Counted from the first letter of the stretch, positions 1-12,019 are shown. The stretch is 64,000 nt of DNA from Oscarella lobularis (GCF_947507565.1 NC_089189.1:1674001-1738000); one strand, 5' to 3'. Numbers and translations are program-made. Notes: generated by a model not told the origin, from the letters alone.

Positions 1-467
1 TTCCCAGAACATCAGGAGCCTGAATAATAAAGAATAGATGATACGCCGTTGTCAAAACAGCAATCGCCGTTCCGCAGCGAGTGCGAAAAATCTTCGCATC
101 CAAAATCTTCGACGCTTTGACTTCCTGTATAGAATTCTTTATTAAAAATCAATAAGATTAATAATAGTATTTCTACTGCGTCGAGTGACTGGGATTTAAT
201 GAATTGGCCGTGGATGTCGCAATAGAGAACAGTGCCGCTTTCCACGACGATTATGAGCTCTTCCGTGTGCAACCAGCCCAATTGGACGACACTTCCGCCG
301 TTCCACTAGTAAAACTTATTGATTTTTCGTTTTTTGACGTCACTTGCTTTTATTGTCGATATGATGCGACCGCTCGCCGTGAAAATATAGATGAGCGGCT
401 TCAGAGTGCCGCTTTTGACTCGAACGATTTTCTTATTTTCAAATTTAGATTTTTTCTTTTTGATGCT
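1..467 (-). CDS. VPS16: VPS16, N-terminal exons (partial, runs off window)
   Basis: VPS16 is a core subunit of the HOPS and CORVET tethering complexes on endosomes and lysosomes. Three exons are readable on the minus strand: about 348-467, 177-305 and 1-124. In order they encode KPLIYIFTASG, then KWNGGSVVQLGW and DIHGQFIKSQSL, then KILDAKIFRTRCGTAIAVLTT. This is the collinear order of the VPS16 N-terminal beta-propeller (animal VPS16 proteins have an IYSASG / LGW / ARIFHT-type series). The intron at 306-347 is only 42 nt and has a GC-AG boundary (donor GCAAGT); the next intron (125-176) is 52 nt with GT-AG. The first exon was not located with confidence upstream of 467; the acceptor CTTCAG at 468-473 is the best candidate boundary. 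The rest of the gene lies left of the window. Identity is sure; the 5' end is not. Confidence 0.85.
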
Positions 468-3010
468 CTGAAGGTGCAGATCGACAGCCAATCGCTTGGT
501 ATGTCCCAGCCCTTTTGTCCGTAGCCGGTGAAGAGGACTGGCGCCAAATTGATATTAGCAGTCCAACAACATCAAGACGACGAGACTAAAGAGAAAAACC
601 TAATAAATTATTATCGCTATCATTGAGATTATCGTACCTTAGAAAAAGTGTGCACAGAGCGACTTTCTCTTGATTCCTCGCCGTTGTCGTTGATCGTTAT
701 TGTCGTATTGGCGGACGGATGACCGGTATCATGTACTACAACGAACGGCCTGATGGAAGTACATAACGGCACGTGCTAGATAAGAAATAACCTAGGAAAG
801 AGGCTAAGATATTGATGCATACCGTAAAACAAAGGAACTTACGTCGAGAGAAAAGTTAGAAAGGGTGGACGAGAAAATTAGTTTGTGCAAGCCAGAGTGG
901 CCATTGAACTAAAGAGGGAGAGTGAGGTTAGGTTATACAAGACGATTATCAGGGATGGCCCACGTACAGCTAAGCCGCGTCTCATATCACCTTGTTAAAA
1001 ATTATGAATATTTAGAGATGTTGCTTGCAGGCTTGGTCTGGTCTACCTATTTTATAGAGAACGTGCTTCTCAGAAATGTCTGGACAGCAAGAATCTCCAC
1101 CCAATAGAGGGTTTTTACTTTTAGGAGTTATTCCTTCTTCTGACTGCTCTCGACGTTCGGCGTGAACGGATTCACGTTCGCGCCGCCCACCGATCGTTTT
1201 CGAAGCGCCTGATCCTCGTTGAACGCTGAGGCGCCCGCCGATTTTATGACCGCCATTTTCGACGCCGTGAATCGTCTTTCCGCCGAGAAACGGCTCATCG
1301 AAAACGACGTCGAAAACGTCTAAATAGAAGCGGTTAACAACGCAATCGAAGAGACGATAATCGGATAACTCATCAGTGATGTTCGGACAAGCGAATCGAC
1401 TTGGACACGCACTGCACGTCGCCGCGCCCTCAAAAAGACCGATCGTTCCAGAAGAGCAAACCTTTTGAAAAAAAATTCTCTAAGGCAAGCAAAATTAAGG
1501 CTGCTTACCTGACATGTCGATTCGTTATAGAAGCCCAAATTAATTAATGCCGCCCGGTGACGTGCCTTTGGGGCACGGAGTCGGTGGATTTTCGCGTCCC
1601 AAGCAACTAAACGGGAATTTGAATACTCTACGTCCTCGTTTCGTACTGTAGCAACGAGCTCTATGCTCTATTCCTATCCGTTGACGCCCCTCTGCCCCTT
1701 CTCCCACAATTAGCAACGAACGAGAGCAAAGGCATGCGAGCGACTTCGCTAAATCGACGGCGATCGATCGAATCGCCCTCAGCGACCGCTTAGAAACTGG
1801 CGGCGCCGAGCGGGGGGAGAGAAGCCGTACGCGTCGAGCGATTTAGGAGAACGCGTTTCGCTCAAAAAAGCGACTAGCCAAGTGACTTACTTGTACGTGC
1901 CCGGCTGGGCAAGCGAGACATCGCTGGGAGATGGGCGCAGTCGAAATCAGACCGCGTGAGCCCTTTCTTTGTTCCTCCACGGTAGCGTACGTCAATGCCG
2001 TACATGCTGTGTGAGTCTCGCCGCCAAGAGAGGCGAACTGTTGGCGTCAGCTGCGGAGAACGCGAACCCGCGAAAATGGGATTTCAAGCATATTTCGCTA
2101 AATTTTCTCGCCAAATCAGATGAGAGGCTGATAGTAAACATTCTCCTAAGCGTACGTGAAATTTCAACTATTATTCGCGAAATTGGAGGCCCAAGTTCTC
2201 TAGCTACAGGCGGGTTTTTGTCTTTCTGGCCGATTATCTGCTAATCCGTAGCGTACATGAAAAACCCGTCGAGGCTCAAATAAAAGTTTTTTCGTGCCTC
2301 CGTGCGATAATGGGACACTCACATGTTTCTAGGGCTTCTAGACCTTGGCCCAGCCAAAAATATTTTGAAGAACGCGTCTTTGAGTACTGATTACCTCACT
2401 AGTGGCGAGCATGCGCAGTGTTTGTCCGCTCTGCTCTGCGGACCTCTGCGGACCAGGGATGGCAGGGATACGGGATGTCCTGCATCCCGTATAACAACAC
2501 CATAAAACTGCCCGATCTGTCAAACAGAAGCTGCCTGTGACTCGACCACAGCCTGCTAAGCGAGCTATTGCGAGGATCGACCAGTTGAATGTCCAGTCAA
2601 CGTGGTCTGAGCACGGATTTTTGAGATAAGAGAATCCGAGACGTCGTTTAGAAACAACTATTGCCCCACAGGGTCCACCACCGCGCACACGCACACTAGC
2701 ACACACAGAAAAAATTACCCGCTAAGGCACATTGACGCGCTAGACGCGTTTATTGTCTTCTCGAACACCCAAGGAGAAAGCATACATCGCAAACCTTTTC
2801 TTCATCACAAGAGGTTACAAAGACGTCTGAAGTCCGTCAGCTGGAGGCCTAATTGACATTTGGAATAATAAGATTATTCGACGTGTGGGAAGATCGTTTA
2901 GACAAATCAATTTGAAGCGCACACGACTGGCATACAAAACAACAACAGCGAAGAATGAGAGACATCAACGTGCAAACATCTGGTCATGAATGCCCTTCAA
3001 GGACAAAAGT
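468..3010. other. No gene recognised; possible VPS16 5' exons and a coding-like remnant
   Basis: I see no convincing gene here. The first exon(s) and promoter of VPS16 should lie somewhere in the left part, but I could not assign them. At about 1231-1370 (+) one frame reads like protein (ADFMTAIFDAVNRLSAEKRL, then IEAVNNAIEETIIG) but is crossed by stop codons, so it may be a decayed exon. The right end should hold the 3' untranslated region of the TSR gene. Confidence 0.4.
2749..2754 (-). promoter_or_regulatory. Candidate polyadenylation signal of the TSR gene
   Basis: TTTATT on the plus strand is AATAAA on the minus strand, about 255 nt after the TSR stop codon at 3011-3013. Position and sense fit a poly(A) signal; there is no transcript evidence. 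Confidence 0.4.
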
Positions 3011-6000
3011 TCAGTCGTCACTTCTAGCTTCCTCCTGGTAATGCCGAGCGACTCTTTTGAAAAATACTTGGTTCTAATAAAAGAAAATTAAGGCAATGTT
3101 GGAAATGCAAAATCGAGAAGAATGAACTTACTTTTGTGACACGACGTAAAACAGCGCACTTCTGGGCTTCATGACCAACAGTATCTGCTGTTGTTTGTCT
3201 TGATCTCAACTGCAATTCTTTGCAGGGGACTACGAAATGAGTAGGTCAGACCAGAAATTAGATAGGGTAGCAATTGAGTCACCTTCACAGCATTTCTGCT
3301 TGTAGATCGAAAAGCCACTGCAGGGTCGACCTCCATTCAGCGGAGAAAAGCAAGCTCTTCGCCTTTCTTGCACACCGATTCCACACGACTTGGTGCACTT
3401 TCCAAAGGATCCCCACTCCCCCCACATTCCGTGAACTGAGAAATAATTACAGAATCATTTGAATTCGCTCAAACGAAGGCTAACCGGGGCACGGCGTGTC
3501 AAAACAAGGCCTTTGTGCGTGAGCATTTCCGCCACAGTCAGCTCCTTCAAACTGAGGTGATGGATTGTTGCACAACCGATTTCTGTATTGCGTTCCAGGC
3601 GTATCACGTTCCCTTCTGCAAGTCTTGGTACAATGAGTCCAGGATTCCCAAGATGACCATCCCCCGTCGACTTGGAGAAAGAGAACGTGAGTAATTCAGC
3701 ACAGGAAAATCTACCTTGAAATTTACTTGGACACGGGTGGCGATTGCACGATTCTTCCTCCTTTGCCTTTCGATCATGACAGAATTTCCCGCCAAAGTCC
3801 GGCGAAGGATCGTTGCATTGGCGAGACCGAAATCGCTTTCCACGATTATGATTTCCACATAGAGCTGAGCAGGGAGACCACGAACTCCATGATCCCCACG
3901 CTCCATCGACTACAAAACGCCCCACTTAGTCACCAGGAGAAAATTCAAGATTATACTCACGGGGGCACGGATGTTGATTGCACTCGTTTTTATCAGTCGA
4001 AGCACCTTCGCAGTCAATACCGCCAAACATCGGAGACGGATCATCGCATTTCCGCATGCGATTCGAAAATCCACCTCCACACGAAACAGAGCAAGACCCC
4101 CAAGTACTCCACTGGCTCCAACTACCGTCAACTAAGAACGAGACTGCATTAATTAAGTAACCGAAAGTGAATCAAAAGAACACGTACCGGGACAAGGCTG
4201 CTTGTTACACTCAGACTTCTGGTTGAAATGGCCAGGACAAGGACGGCCATCGTGATGCGGAGGGGGACTATTGCACGATCGATAGCGGTTTCTCGTGCCT
4301 CCTTCGCAGCTTTGAGTGCACTGAGTCCACGGTGCCCAATCGCTCCAGCCGCCGTGAACTAATCAATAATGCAGCCGTAAGCATGCCAATAGGAACGCTC
4401 AATTGACCTATACCGGGACAGTTTTTGTGACATGGTCTCCAATCGGCGGATTTGCCATCACATTCCGATCCATTGAACGCTGGGCGTGGACTATTACAGA
4501 CTCTCGTTCGAGTGCGAGAACCGACGTCACACTGCGACGTACAGTGAGACCAAAGCGACCAAGAGCTCCAACCGCCGTCAACTAAAGCAACAGCGTCACC
4601 GTACACGTAGTGAGTGAGTGAGAGGCATCATCAAAACCTGGACACTTATGGGTGTTACATTGACTCTCATCGGAGTCCTGTCCAGGACAATTACGTCCTC
4701 CGTGATCAGGACTAGGATTGTCACACTTTCTGTTACGAGACTGAACGCCGCCTTCGCACGACTTCGAACAAGGCGTCCAATTCGACCATTCGCTCCATGC
4801 ACCGTCCGCTATACGTATAATTCGCATGGAGTAGTTTTATAAATACCTCGCGAAGACCAAACCTGGGCACGGCTGTTCATTGCACAGATCACGACTGAAG
4901 TCTGAGCCGGGGCAATACGAGCCATCGAATTTTGGCGAAGGATCGTCGCAGGTTCTGTTTCTTTCACGAATACCTGAACCGCAATTCGCTGAACAGACGC
5001 TCCACGATCCCCAACTGCTCCACTTCCCATTCACTAAAAGATATGCGCGAGTCTCTAGTATTCGCTTTCACTTATTGACCTATTATACCTGGACAAGAAA
5101 GTTTGTTGCATTCCATCACTTGACGAGGACGGCCGTTGCAAGAGCGACCACCGTAATGTGGCTTTGGATTATTGCAAAGACGAATCATCTGCTTCGTGCC
5201 TCCGCCGCACGATTGACTGCAAGAAGTCGATTCCGTCCACGAACTCCACTCTCCGTCAACTGCAAAGCGAAACTGTGAAAATAGAGAGTGCACGACCGGT
5301 AGTCTAATACCTTGACACGGACTCAGCGCACACGGCTCAACGGCGTCAGCAAAGCCCCGGCAATCGCGACCGCTACCTTGAGGAGTTGGGCTATTGCACA
5401 TTCGTTTTCTGAATCGTCGTCCAGTTCCACATGACACTTCACAGTTCGTCCACGTGGTCCAATCGCTCCACGCGCCGTGAACTAAAAATTTTTACTTATA
5501 TATCGTTTTCAAATCAAGTTATTTGTCTAACACCTTTGCAAGGAGGGTTTCTGTCGCATGACTGTTCATCGCTGGCTTTGCCACTGCATTGCGGCCCATT
5601 GTATTTTGGAGAAGGGCTGTTGCATTTCCTTGATCGTTGTTGACGACACGTGGTATCGCACTCTGACCAAACAGTCCACTCGCCCCAAGAACCAGTCCAA
5701 CCACCCCAAGAACCAGTCCACTCGCCCCAAGAACCAGTCCACTCGCCCCAAGACCCAGTCCACTCGCCCCAAGAACCAGTCCACTCGCCCCAAGAACCAG
5801 TCCACTCACCCCCAGAACCAGAAGCTGGAAACAATTAAGAAAGCGAGTTATCCAAAGGCAATTGAATCGCTAAGATACGTTACGTTACCTGGACAGGGAG
5901 GCGGTTTAGGGAGACATGCTCTTCCATCGAGTGAATCTCCCACGCAGCGAGCGCCACGCGGTTCGCAAGACCGGCGCCTAGCCTGATGCGCATCTGATCC

Positions 6001-6350
6001 GCATGTTGCAGAGCAGACCTCCCATTCCGCCCATGCACTCAATTTCCCAGGTGCTACATCCGTCGGCGGGACCGTTGTGCTAACTGCCAAAACAGGAAAA
6101 GTGTACTTCGAGAAATTTGGTTACATGCAGCATGCAGCTGTACTCAACCTGGGCAGTTTAGGCAGGACCCCTCAGTGATGCCCCATGACAAACCGCCTTC
6201 TTTGCAACAGACCTCCAGGCTCAACAGATCTTGAACGAGAGGAAGTTTAAGCTTAGCGCTGCAGTCGGTATTCCAACAAACGCCAAGTCCTCGCTCGTTT
6301 GCTCCGGCAGAGCAAACAATGAACGAGAGCAGTAGCAGAAGAGAAAACAT
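3011..6350 (-). CDS. Secreted TB-like + 12 thrombospondin type-1 repeat protein
   Basis: Predicted secreted matrix or adhesion protein of about 854 residues in 15 exons. Exon 1 (6149-6350) starts at ATG 6350 with signal peptide [16 protein letters not shown], then a Cys-rich stretch ending [20 protein letters not shown] that resembles a TB domain of fibrillin/LTBP. Twelve TSR exons follow: 5889-6083, 5534-5824, 5311-5481, 5089-5259, 4863-5033, 4638-4808, 4414-4581, 4188-4358, 3961-4131, 3727-3909, 3485-3670, 3283-3435. Most are exactly 171 nt, and all are in phase 1-1. Each shows WxxW..W, CSxSCGxG, RxRxC and the final CxxxPCPG. Two C-terminal exons (3132-3229, 3011-3073) encode a basic tail ending in TGA. 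Introns are 49-65 nt. WxxW motifs suggest tryptophan C-mannosylation. TSR 2 carries an in-frame minisatellite. No lesion was found in any exon. Confidence 0.93.
5672..5818 (-). repeat. 7 x 21-bp in-frame coding minisatellite (GEWTGSW)n
   Basis: Seven direct 21-bp units (5672, 5693, 5714, 5735, 5756, 5777, 5798) lie inside TSR 2 of the TSR gene. On the minus strand each unit encodes the heptad GEWTGSW, with one GGWTGSW variant. The array multiplies the tryptophan-rich first strand of the TSR, so WGEW (a WxxW motif) is repeated. Unit length is a multiple of three, so copy-number change keeps the frame. Confidence 0.95.
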
Positions 6351-6781
6351 CAGAGGATCGGAGTTAGGGTGGATCGCCCAAAGCTCGAGTCCCCAGTCAA
6401 ACGAACAATGGACTAATAAGGTTACCAAATGCAATTAATTTAAATAATAAAGGAAGTGCCACACCTTAGCAGTTAGAGTCAAGCAGTGACATAGGGAAAT
6501 CATAGGTTTGGAACAGCTGTACCAGAAAAACGCGGCTACGAGGGAAAGCTCGAAGGAGTCGGTTATCCAACAGAGATAAAGCGGTTGGACCAACGCATGA
6601 GACGCTAGAGCCCCTAATTCGATTAGACTTCGTTGCCTAATCAAGTCCAGCGTGACAGGGGCGCATGCAGCAAACGAAAACAGAGCCTCGTGCACCTTTT
6701 CGTTGCGCAGAAGTCTAGTATAGTTCGTTGCAAACGTTTGTACTTTGTGCGCTGTCAGTCGGCGTGGTCACCGCGTGGACT
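6351..6781. other. Upstream region of the TSR gene, no gene seen
   Basis: Expected to hold the TSR promoter and 5' untranslated region. I see no TATA box at a convincing distance and no supported ORF. Confidence 0.3.
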
Positions 6782-7302
6782 TAGCCTCGGAAACCCAGAC
6801 TCTCCCCGCGCGTGATACGCGGCTGGGGGAGAGTCTGGGCAACTTGTTTACTAGAGCGCGGTTCCTTTGACGGCTAATTATCCAATGAGAGCGCTACTTC
6901 CCAAGAACTGTCAGAAAATCAACGTCGAGCTCTGCTAATGTAATCAGCGCCCGTAGCGCCGCGTTACGCTCTCTGCGTCAGCCGTTATACTGCCGTTCTA
7001 CGGTACTGTAGATGTCATTTCTGGCAGAGGCCTCCCTTCTTGACGAAGCGTTTCGCGCGATTTGTCGAAGATTCGGCTTCGCTGCTCTTCGAAGACAACA
7101 GCGTTCCTGCATCGAAGCGGTTATTCGCGGAGATGTTTTCTGCAGATGTTTTGGAAAGCGAAGAGTCGCTTAATTAAATCTGCTCGGCATTCATAAGTCG
7201 GAAGTAGTATTGCACAGCCGCGAGGGCCACGACCCACGAGATAAAAATCGAATTATCATCAAAGGAACCGCTCTCTAGTATCGCGGGGAGAGTCTGAGGC
7301 TA
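6782..7302. mobile_element. TAGCCTC-family miniature element, 521 bp, 9-bp TSD
   Basis: Left end TAGCCTCGGAAACCCAGACT and right end (reverse complement) TAGCCTCAGACTCTCCCC form terminal inverted repeats, and the next internal bases (CGGTTCCTTTGA) are also inverted. The flanking 9 bp are identical: GCGTGGACT at 6773-6781 and 7303-7311. A subterminal hairpin (CCCAGACTCTCCCC with GGGGGAGAGTCTGGG) sits just inside the left end. No transposase ORF is present, so it is a non-autonomous element; the 9-bp duplication is compatible with Mutator-like transposition. Confidence 0.85.
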
Positions 7303-7311
7303 GCGTGGACT

Positions 7312-7722
7312 GCGCGGTTCCCATGCCCAGGTTCGGTTTTGTTTATTGCGGCCTTATAATTAACTTGCAGTAAACGGTCAGGTACAGTGGAAGTGAATAG
7401 ACCACTTGCACTACTACGTGTGGCGAATTCAGGCATAAAGGATCGGTCACGTCCGTGGGCCAATCCGCCTCAAAGGTTGGACGGCCTGCCCTGTGCACGG
7501 CACAACAGAGAGAATGAAACATGCGACGAACTACCTTGCCCAAGTGATCCTTTGATATATACAAATAATGCGCAACAAGCTAATGCAGTAGAGCGCAAAC
7601 CACGCCCGAGGTTTAATTAATGAGCCGACCACCGCAGTTGTACGGGGTGGCAAACGCAGTTTTCGAGCCCGTATAACGGCGGAGGGAGGCTGTCTCAAAC
7701 GTGATCTTAGTGCCGGAAGTGC
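7312..7722. other. No gene seen
   Basis: No supported ORF or splice pattern. The right part (from about 7620) is repetitive and recurs, diverged, at about 7800-7880. Confidence 0.3.
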
Positions 7723-7723
7723 C

Positions 7724-7776
<53 letters not shown>
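7723..7776. repeat. (CTGT)n microsatellite
   Basis: About 13 tandem CTGT units. Diverged CTGT/CTGTATGT runs recur near 7885-7912 and 9163-9187, each just before a copy of the ~600-bp direct repeat. Confidence 0.95.
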
Positions 7777-7913
7777 TTATTATGAGAAAACAATCATGGA
7801 GCCGACCACCAGAGTTGTACGGGTGGAGCCCGTATAACGGCGGAGGGAGGCTCTCTCAAACGTGATCTTAGGGCCGGAAGTGTCTGTATGTCTGTCTGTA
7901 TGTATGTCTGTTC

Positions 7914-8515
7914 GTCACGCTCGGTATTGTGACGACACTTAAAAACCCGTTTTTTCGTACAGCGAATGCGCGACATGGGCCCAAAACGGTGACCCGAAAA
8001 AGGCGATTTACGGCGCGGATAAAGCGTTTTTTCTTTCATAAACGGAAAAAATGCTTAGAAACCCATGTTTCCAATTGATCTGTGCTTTTTTCCGTGTTAT
8101 AAATGCGCTGAGAAACCGAAACGGCAGTTTTGATTGTCACGCTCTGACGTCACAATCAAAAGTATTCACATGTGGGTGGGTATGTACGTACAACAGGAAA
8201 TATGACCCGTACACATGCATAGGTCCTCCTCAATACACACAGAGCACATTATCAAATACAGTACGTCAGGAAAGCGCCTAATTAGGAAAACATTGCAATC
8301 ATGCAAGTATTTACAGTATGTTGGTAAGACTGAGCTGTAGCAGCTAACGGCTGTAATGACCACGTGAATATGTGACAACATAACTTATGTTGTCATAACA
8401 TAGTGTGATGTAATATTTTTTGACGTCACACTATGTTATGCACTCGCGTACGGTAAGCGGTGGGAGGCTCTGCATGATGGCAACACGGTGAACACCGGGC
8501 CATCATTCTCTAGTT
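7914..8515. repeat. ~600-bp dispersed repeat, copy 1
   Basis: Begins GTCACGCTCGGTATTGTGAC after a CTGT-rich tract and ends GGGCCATCATTCTCTAGTT. It is highly similar along its length to 9188-9786 in the same orientation. No ORF is supported. Confidence 0.9.
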
Positions 8516-8637
8516 ATATACGAAAGTGACAAACATTTAAAGTCTACATACGTGTGACATCAGAGAAGGGGACTAAAAATGGATTGAAATATTACACAAC
8601 GAAACAGTATACCTAACACATACGCTAAGACAGGACG

Positions 8638-8665
8638 AACCAGCGGACATATGAGTCCGCTGGTT
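8638..8665. repeat. Perfect short hairpin
   Basis: AACCAGCGGAC and GTCCGCTGGTT form an 11-bp stem with a 6-nt loop (ATATGA), just upstream of the retroelement fragment. Function unknown. Confidence 0.8.
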
Positions 8666-8719
8666 GGGGAATGGGATCAGAATCATCAGCACGTAGTATT
8701 GATGACACTTTCTTCAGAA

Positions 8720-9160
8720 TAATGTGGCATTTTCTCTTTGAATGCAAACGGACAGTCGACGATGCCAGTAGTGGAGGAACTCCGCCTTATCTGCTGGATG
8801 ATCTTCGAAGGCGCGTGACGCGACAGTCGTACAAAATTCGGAGACGACAGGACTCCACCTTCCAAAGACTTCAAATAATAGGGGTTTGAAATCGTACCCA
8901 AGGCTGGCGGCGGATTTAAGATATTTGGTATTCTTCAGCTTGTCACGGTCCGCTGCTGCATGGCCGGTTGAATTGGATGTGGCGGGAAAGACGGATGCCA
9001 TCCACGGATGAATGACGGAGATATCTAACAGAAGTGGGCGCGACTGCGACCAATCGAATAGGACGATGTCCTGGCGCCTCTTGTTGGAAAATTGATGGAG
9101 GATCTCCTTCCTTGCACGGAGATCGACCGCCTTGAGCATTTGAAAACATACGTCGGTGAT
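8720..9160 (-). pseudogene. Non-LTR retrotransposon C-terminal fragment
   Basis: The minus-strand frame contains LRARKEILHQFSNKRRQDIV, SRPLLLDISVIHPW, ADRDKLKNTKYLKSAASLGY and DFKPLLFEVFGRW. This succession (a basic K/RY stretch, then GY.F.PL.xExFG.W) matches the region after the reverse transcriptase in many invertebrate non-LTR elements, around the restriction-like endonuclease. There is no RT domain in the window next to it, so it is a 5'-truncated dead copy. It lies between two ~600-bp direct repeats that may belong to the same element type. The family assignment is from motif memory only. Confidence 0.55.
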
Positions 9161-9187
9161 AGCGTCTGTCTGTTTGTCTGTCTGTTT

Positions 9188-9786
9188 GTCACGCTCGGTA
9201 TTGTGACGTAACTTAAAAACCCGTTTTTGTGTACAGCGCATGCGTGACATAGGGCCCAAAACGGTGGCCCGAAAAAGGCGATTTACGGCGCGAATAATGC
9301 GTTTTTTCTTTCATAAACGGAAAAAATGCTTAGAAACCCCCGTTTCCAATTGATCTGTGCTATTTTCCGTGTTATAAATGCGCTGAGAAACCGAAACGAC
9401 AGTTTTGATTGTGACACTCTGACGTCACAATCAAAAGTATCCACTCATGTACAGTATGTGGGTGGGTATGTACGCGTGTACGGGTAACAGGAAATATGAC
9501 CCGTACACTCCCGTACACATGCATAGGTCCTCCTCAAATAACAGAGCACTTTATCAAATACAGTATGTCAGAAAAGCGCCTAATTAGGAAAACATTGCAA
9601 TCATGAAAGTATTTACAGTATGTAGGTAGGACTGAGCTGTATTAGCTAACGGCTGTAATGACCACGTGAATATGTGACAACACAAAAAATTATGACGTCA
9701 CACTATGTAATGCACTCACGTACGGTAAGCGGTGGGAGGCTCTGCATGATGGCAACACGGTGAACACCGGGCCATCATTCTCTAGT
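9188..9786. repeat. ~600-bp dispersed repeat, copy 2
   Basis: Second copy of the 7914-8515 sequence, same orientation, again preceded by a CTGT-rich tract and ending CATCATTCTCTAGTT. The copies differ by scattered substitutions and small indels. Confidence 0.9.
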
Positions 9787-10079
9787 TTAATAATAAAGTT
9801 TGCTCAAGGTTTGAGCTCACAAGGCGTCTTCAGCAATAGATGTTTTGCAGGGTTGTCTACCCGTCCAATTTACTTCCAGTTTCGACGAAGTTTACTCGCT
9901 TGCGGTTGACTTCCGGTCACACTAAGTCCACTAATGCAACCCATTCATAAACAGAGAAAATTGATGGTTGAGCCGCCAAACATGACCGTTGCACGTTAAT
10001 TTCCGAGCTCTCAATCCGCCAGTTTTAGTCATTAGTGTATCCGGGAGTGCTCTACAAGTCCGGGACTGAAGTGCGAGCG

Positions 10080-10528
10080 ATGAATGAACCGGAATCTCCG
10101 GCTGGCGAAGCGATCCTGCGTCCTTTGGCCTCTACAACTCGTCAGAACGACTCTAAAGTCTTTTCTCCACAGGTACGTGGAGCGTTCACGCGTCTTTTTA
10201 TTAATTAACTCGTTTTCGCGACAATATGTAGCATCCGACTTCGCCGCTAATCGCTTTCCCTCTTTCTTCCACGCTCCTCGCTTTCCGTACGCATCCAGTC
10301 AGTTGCACAGCGAAGTTCCTTTACTCGAGCCAAAGCATCGGGGCACGGGCCTCTCTTCGCGATCGTATCTGCGTTTTCCGACACAGAGACACGCGCAACA
10401 GCGCAAATATCTATTTAGCGAGGCTAAAGCGCTTTTTTCTCTCAGTAACGCAAGGTGGAGATGAGGACGACGTTGGAAAGAAGGACGAAAGGACATGGGA
10501 AATTTTCTCCGCCATCGCATTTCACCAG
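10080..10528 (+). CDS. Possible 5' exons of an unrecognised gene
   Basis: ATG at 10080 opens 31 codons, MNEPESPAGEAILRPLASTT followed by RQNDSKVFSPQ, ending at a good donor CAG|GTACGTGG (10172). A second coding-like stretch at about 10450-10528 reads GDEDDVGKKDERTWEIFSAI then AFHQ and ends CACCAG|GTAATGAG. The two resemble consecutive exons of a cytoplasmic protein, but I could not fix the acceptor of the second exon or find later exons. I do not recognise the family. It could be a decayed or partial gene. Confidence 0.3.
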
Positions 10529-12019
10529 GTAATGAGAATCAGACGTTTTTTATGTAGCTTGGGATATCTGGATTGTGAACCCCCCGCTGGGGAGGATTGA
10601 TCCGTAGAAGCTGAGCTCTTCTAATAGATTCAGAGCCTATGTGACGGCGCTATACGTGTTTAGCACAACACCTTTTTTTGAGACTGTTAGATTGTTAGAG
10701 AGACTACAGTCGAGTCATAACCATGAGCTATAATAGCTCATTATTTTCAATTTGGTTTCCAATTCCTCAACTTATATAAAAGTCCGTGGAATTTTTCATC
10801 TCTTTTCGAATTCACGTCGAACACTTGTTCTGATTGTTTCTGATATTTATGCAGGAAGTTGATCTATCCTGACTCTCCTTTGTTTAATAGAAAGGATCGA
10901 CTGAAGAAGAATGACAACTGACGAAGAGGTTGACCGCGATCCCAACGTCCTCAGCACGACGGGCGGTCCAAGGAGACCCGGGGAATTGCAACTTCGTCCA
11001 TAAGTTGCGTTCCCCTAAACTGCTTAGAGGCCTCCGTGGCATGAGGTCATAACGTCTAAACTGCCACCTCTCCTGGGCAGGAGCAGAAAAAACGGCCCTC
11101 ACTGACGGCGCGCATCTCCTGACGGAGCTATCCTATGGTTGTCTCCCCGGGAGAACGGCGGCTAAATCGAAAATGCCTGCACGCGTTTCAGATGACCGTG
11201 CAGGCATACATTGCTGTGGGAACTGCAGCGCCTCAGACCCACCGCTTCACCTGCTCGCAAGAGCGAGTGAAGCAACAACGCCGGAGGACGGCACCGCGGC
11301 GCGCCAGGTCTCTTCCCCCGGCGCGCTTGAGCCGCAGACGTGTTCTACTACTTATTGCGTGGACAATGCATAATATATTTTAGAAGTAATAATTAATATT
11401 TCTACAATGCAAAAATTACAAAATAAATAGCTAGTTTTGGTCTTCGTCTTCTTCTGCTGTGTTTCTTCGCTCGCTTTCGTGTCCGCGGCGGGTCTATGGA
11501 GACAAAAGAATGTTGGTATTTTATTTATTAGGTGAATGTACATTAAGATCTTATCTGGAGGGGGTTGGTGCAAACGAGCCCCAAGTCCATCTTCTGACTT
11601 CTGCCTGACTTGGTTGTCTCCCCCTCTTCCAACCATTCTTAGATCCAAATACACGTGTTATTTACCTTGATAAGGGAGAGGGAAGACTGTGAAGGAGGAG
11701 AAGAGACTTGATACATGTTCACATATAACTATCTACGAAAAAGTCAATTTTAGACAAAATTTGAGGTGTGAGGTCAACTGGGCACCGCGAGATCAAACAG
11801 GGAACCAATCCCCATTATTTCATAGCGAAATAATGAGAACCAAAGAGGTGGACCAAAACCTCTCAGAAAACGTGACCTCGCGTATTTCCAACTAAACGCG
11901 CTAGATCTACACTACTTTTTTAGTGCAACAACCCTGCGAGGTCAAACAGTTCGTACGGGCTAAATTTAACACTAAAAAGACCCACTTCCGGTACACGTTA
12001 ATTAGCCACGCCCTTTTGA
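10529..12019. other. No gene recognised
   Basis: An open stretch at 11173-11373 (+) contains GIHCCGNCSASD and runs to a stop, but no partner exons or family are visible. From about 11850 the sequence joins the repeat described at 12020-12310 and holds a related GCGAGGTCAAAC unit near 11935. Confidence 0.3.

Noticed and set aside
5519-5838. Overlapping long ORFs in other frames of the GEWTGSW array
   Set aside because: They are by-products of the 21-bp repeat, which is open in several frames on both strands; only the TSR frame has flanking domain sequence and splice sites.
7723-7776. CRISPR-like array
   Set aside because: It is a simple CTGT microsatellite without spacers in a eukaryotic genome; no CRISPR array is present anywhere in the window.
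8051-8381. Small ORFs in the ~600-bp direct repeats
   Set aside because: They are not preserved in the second copy and show no domain.
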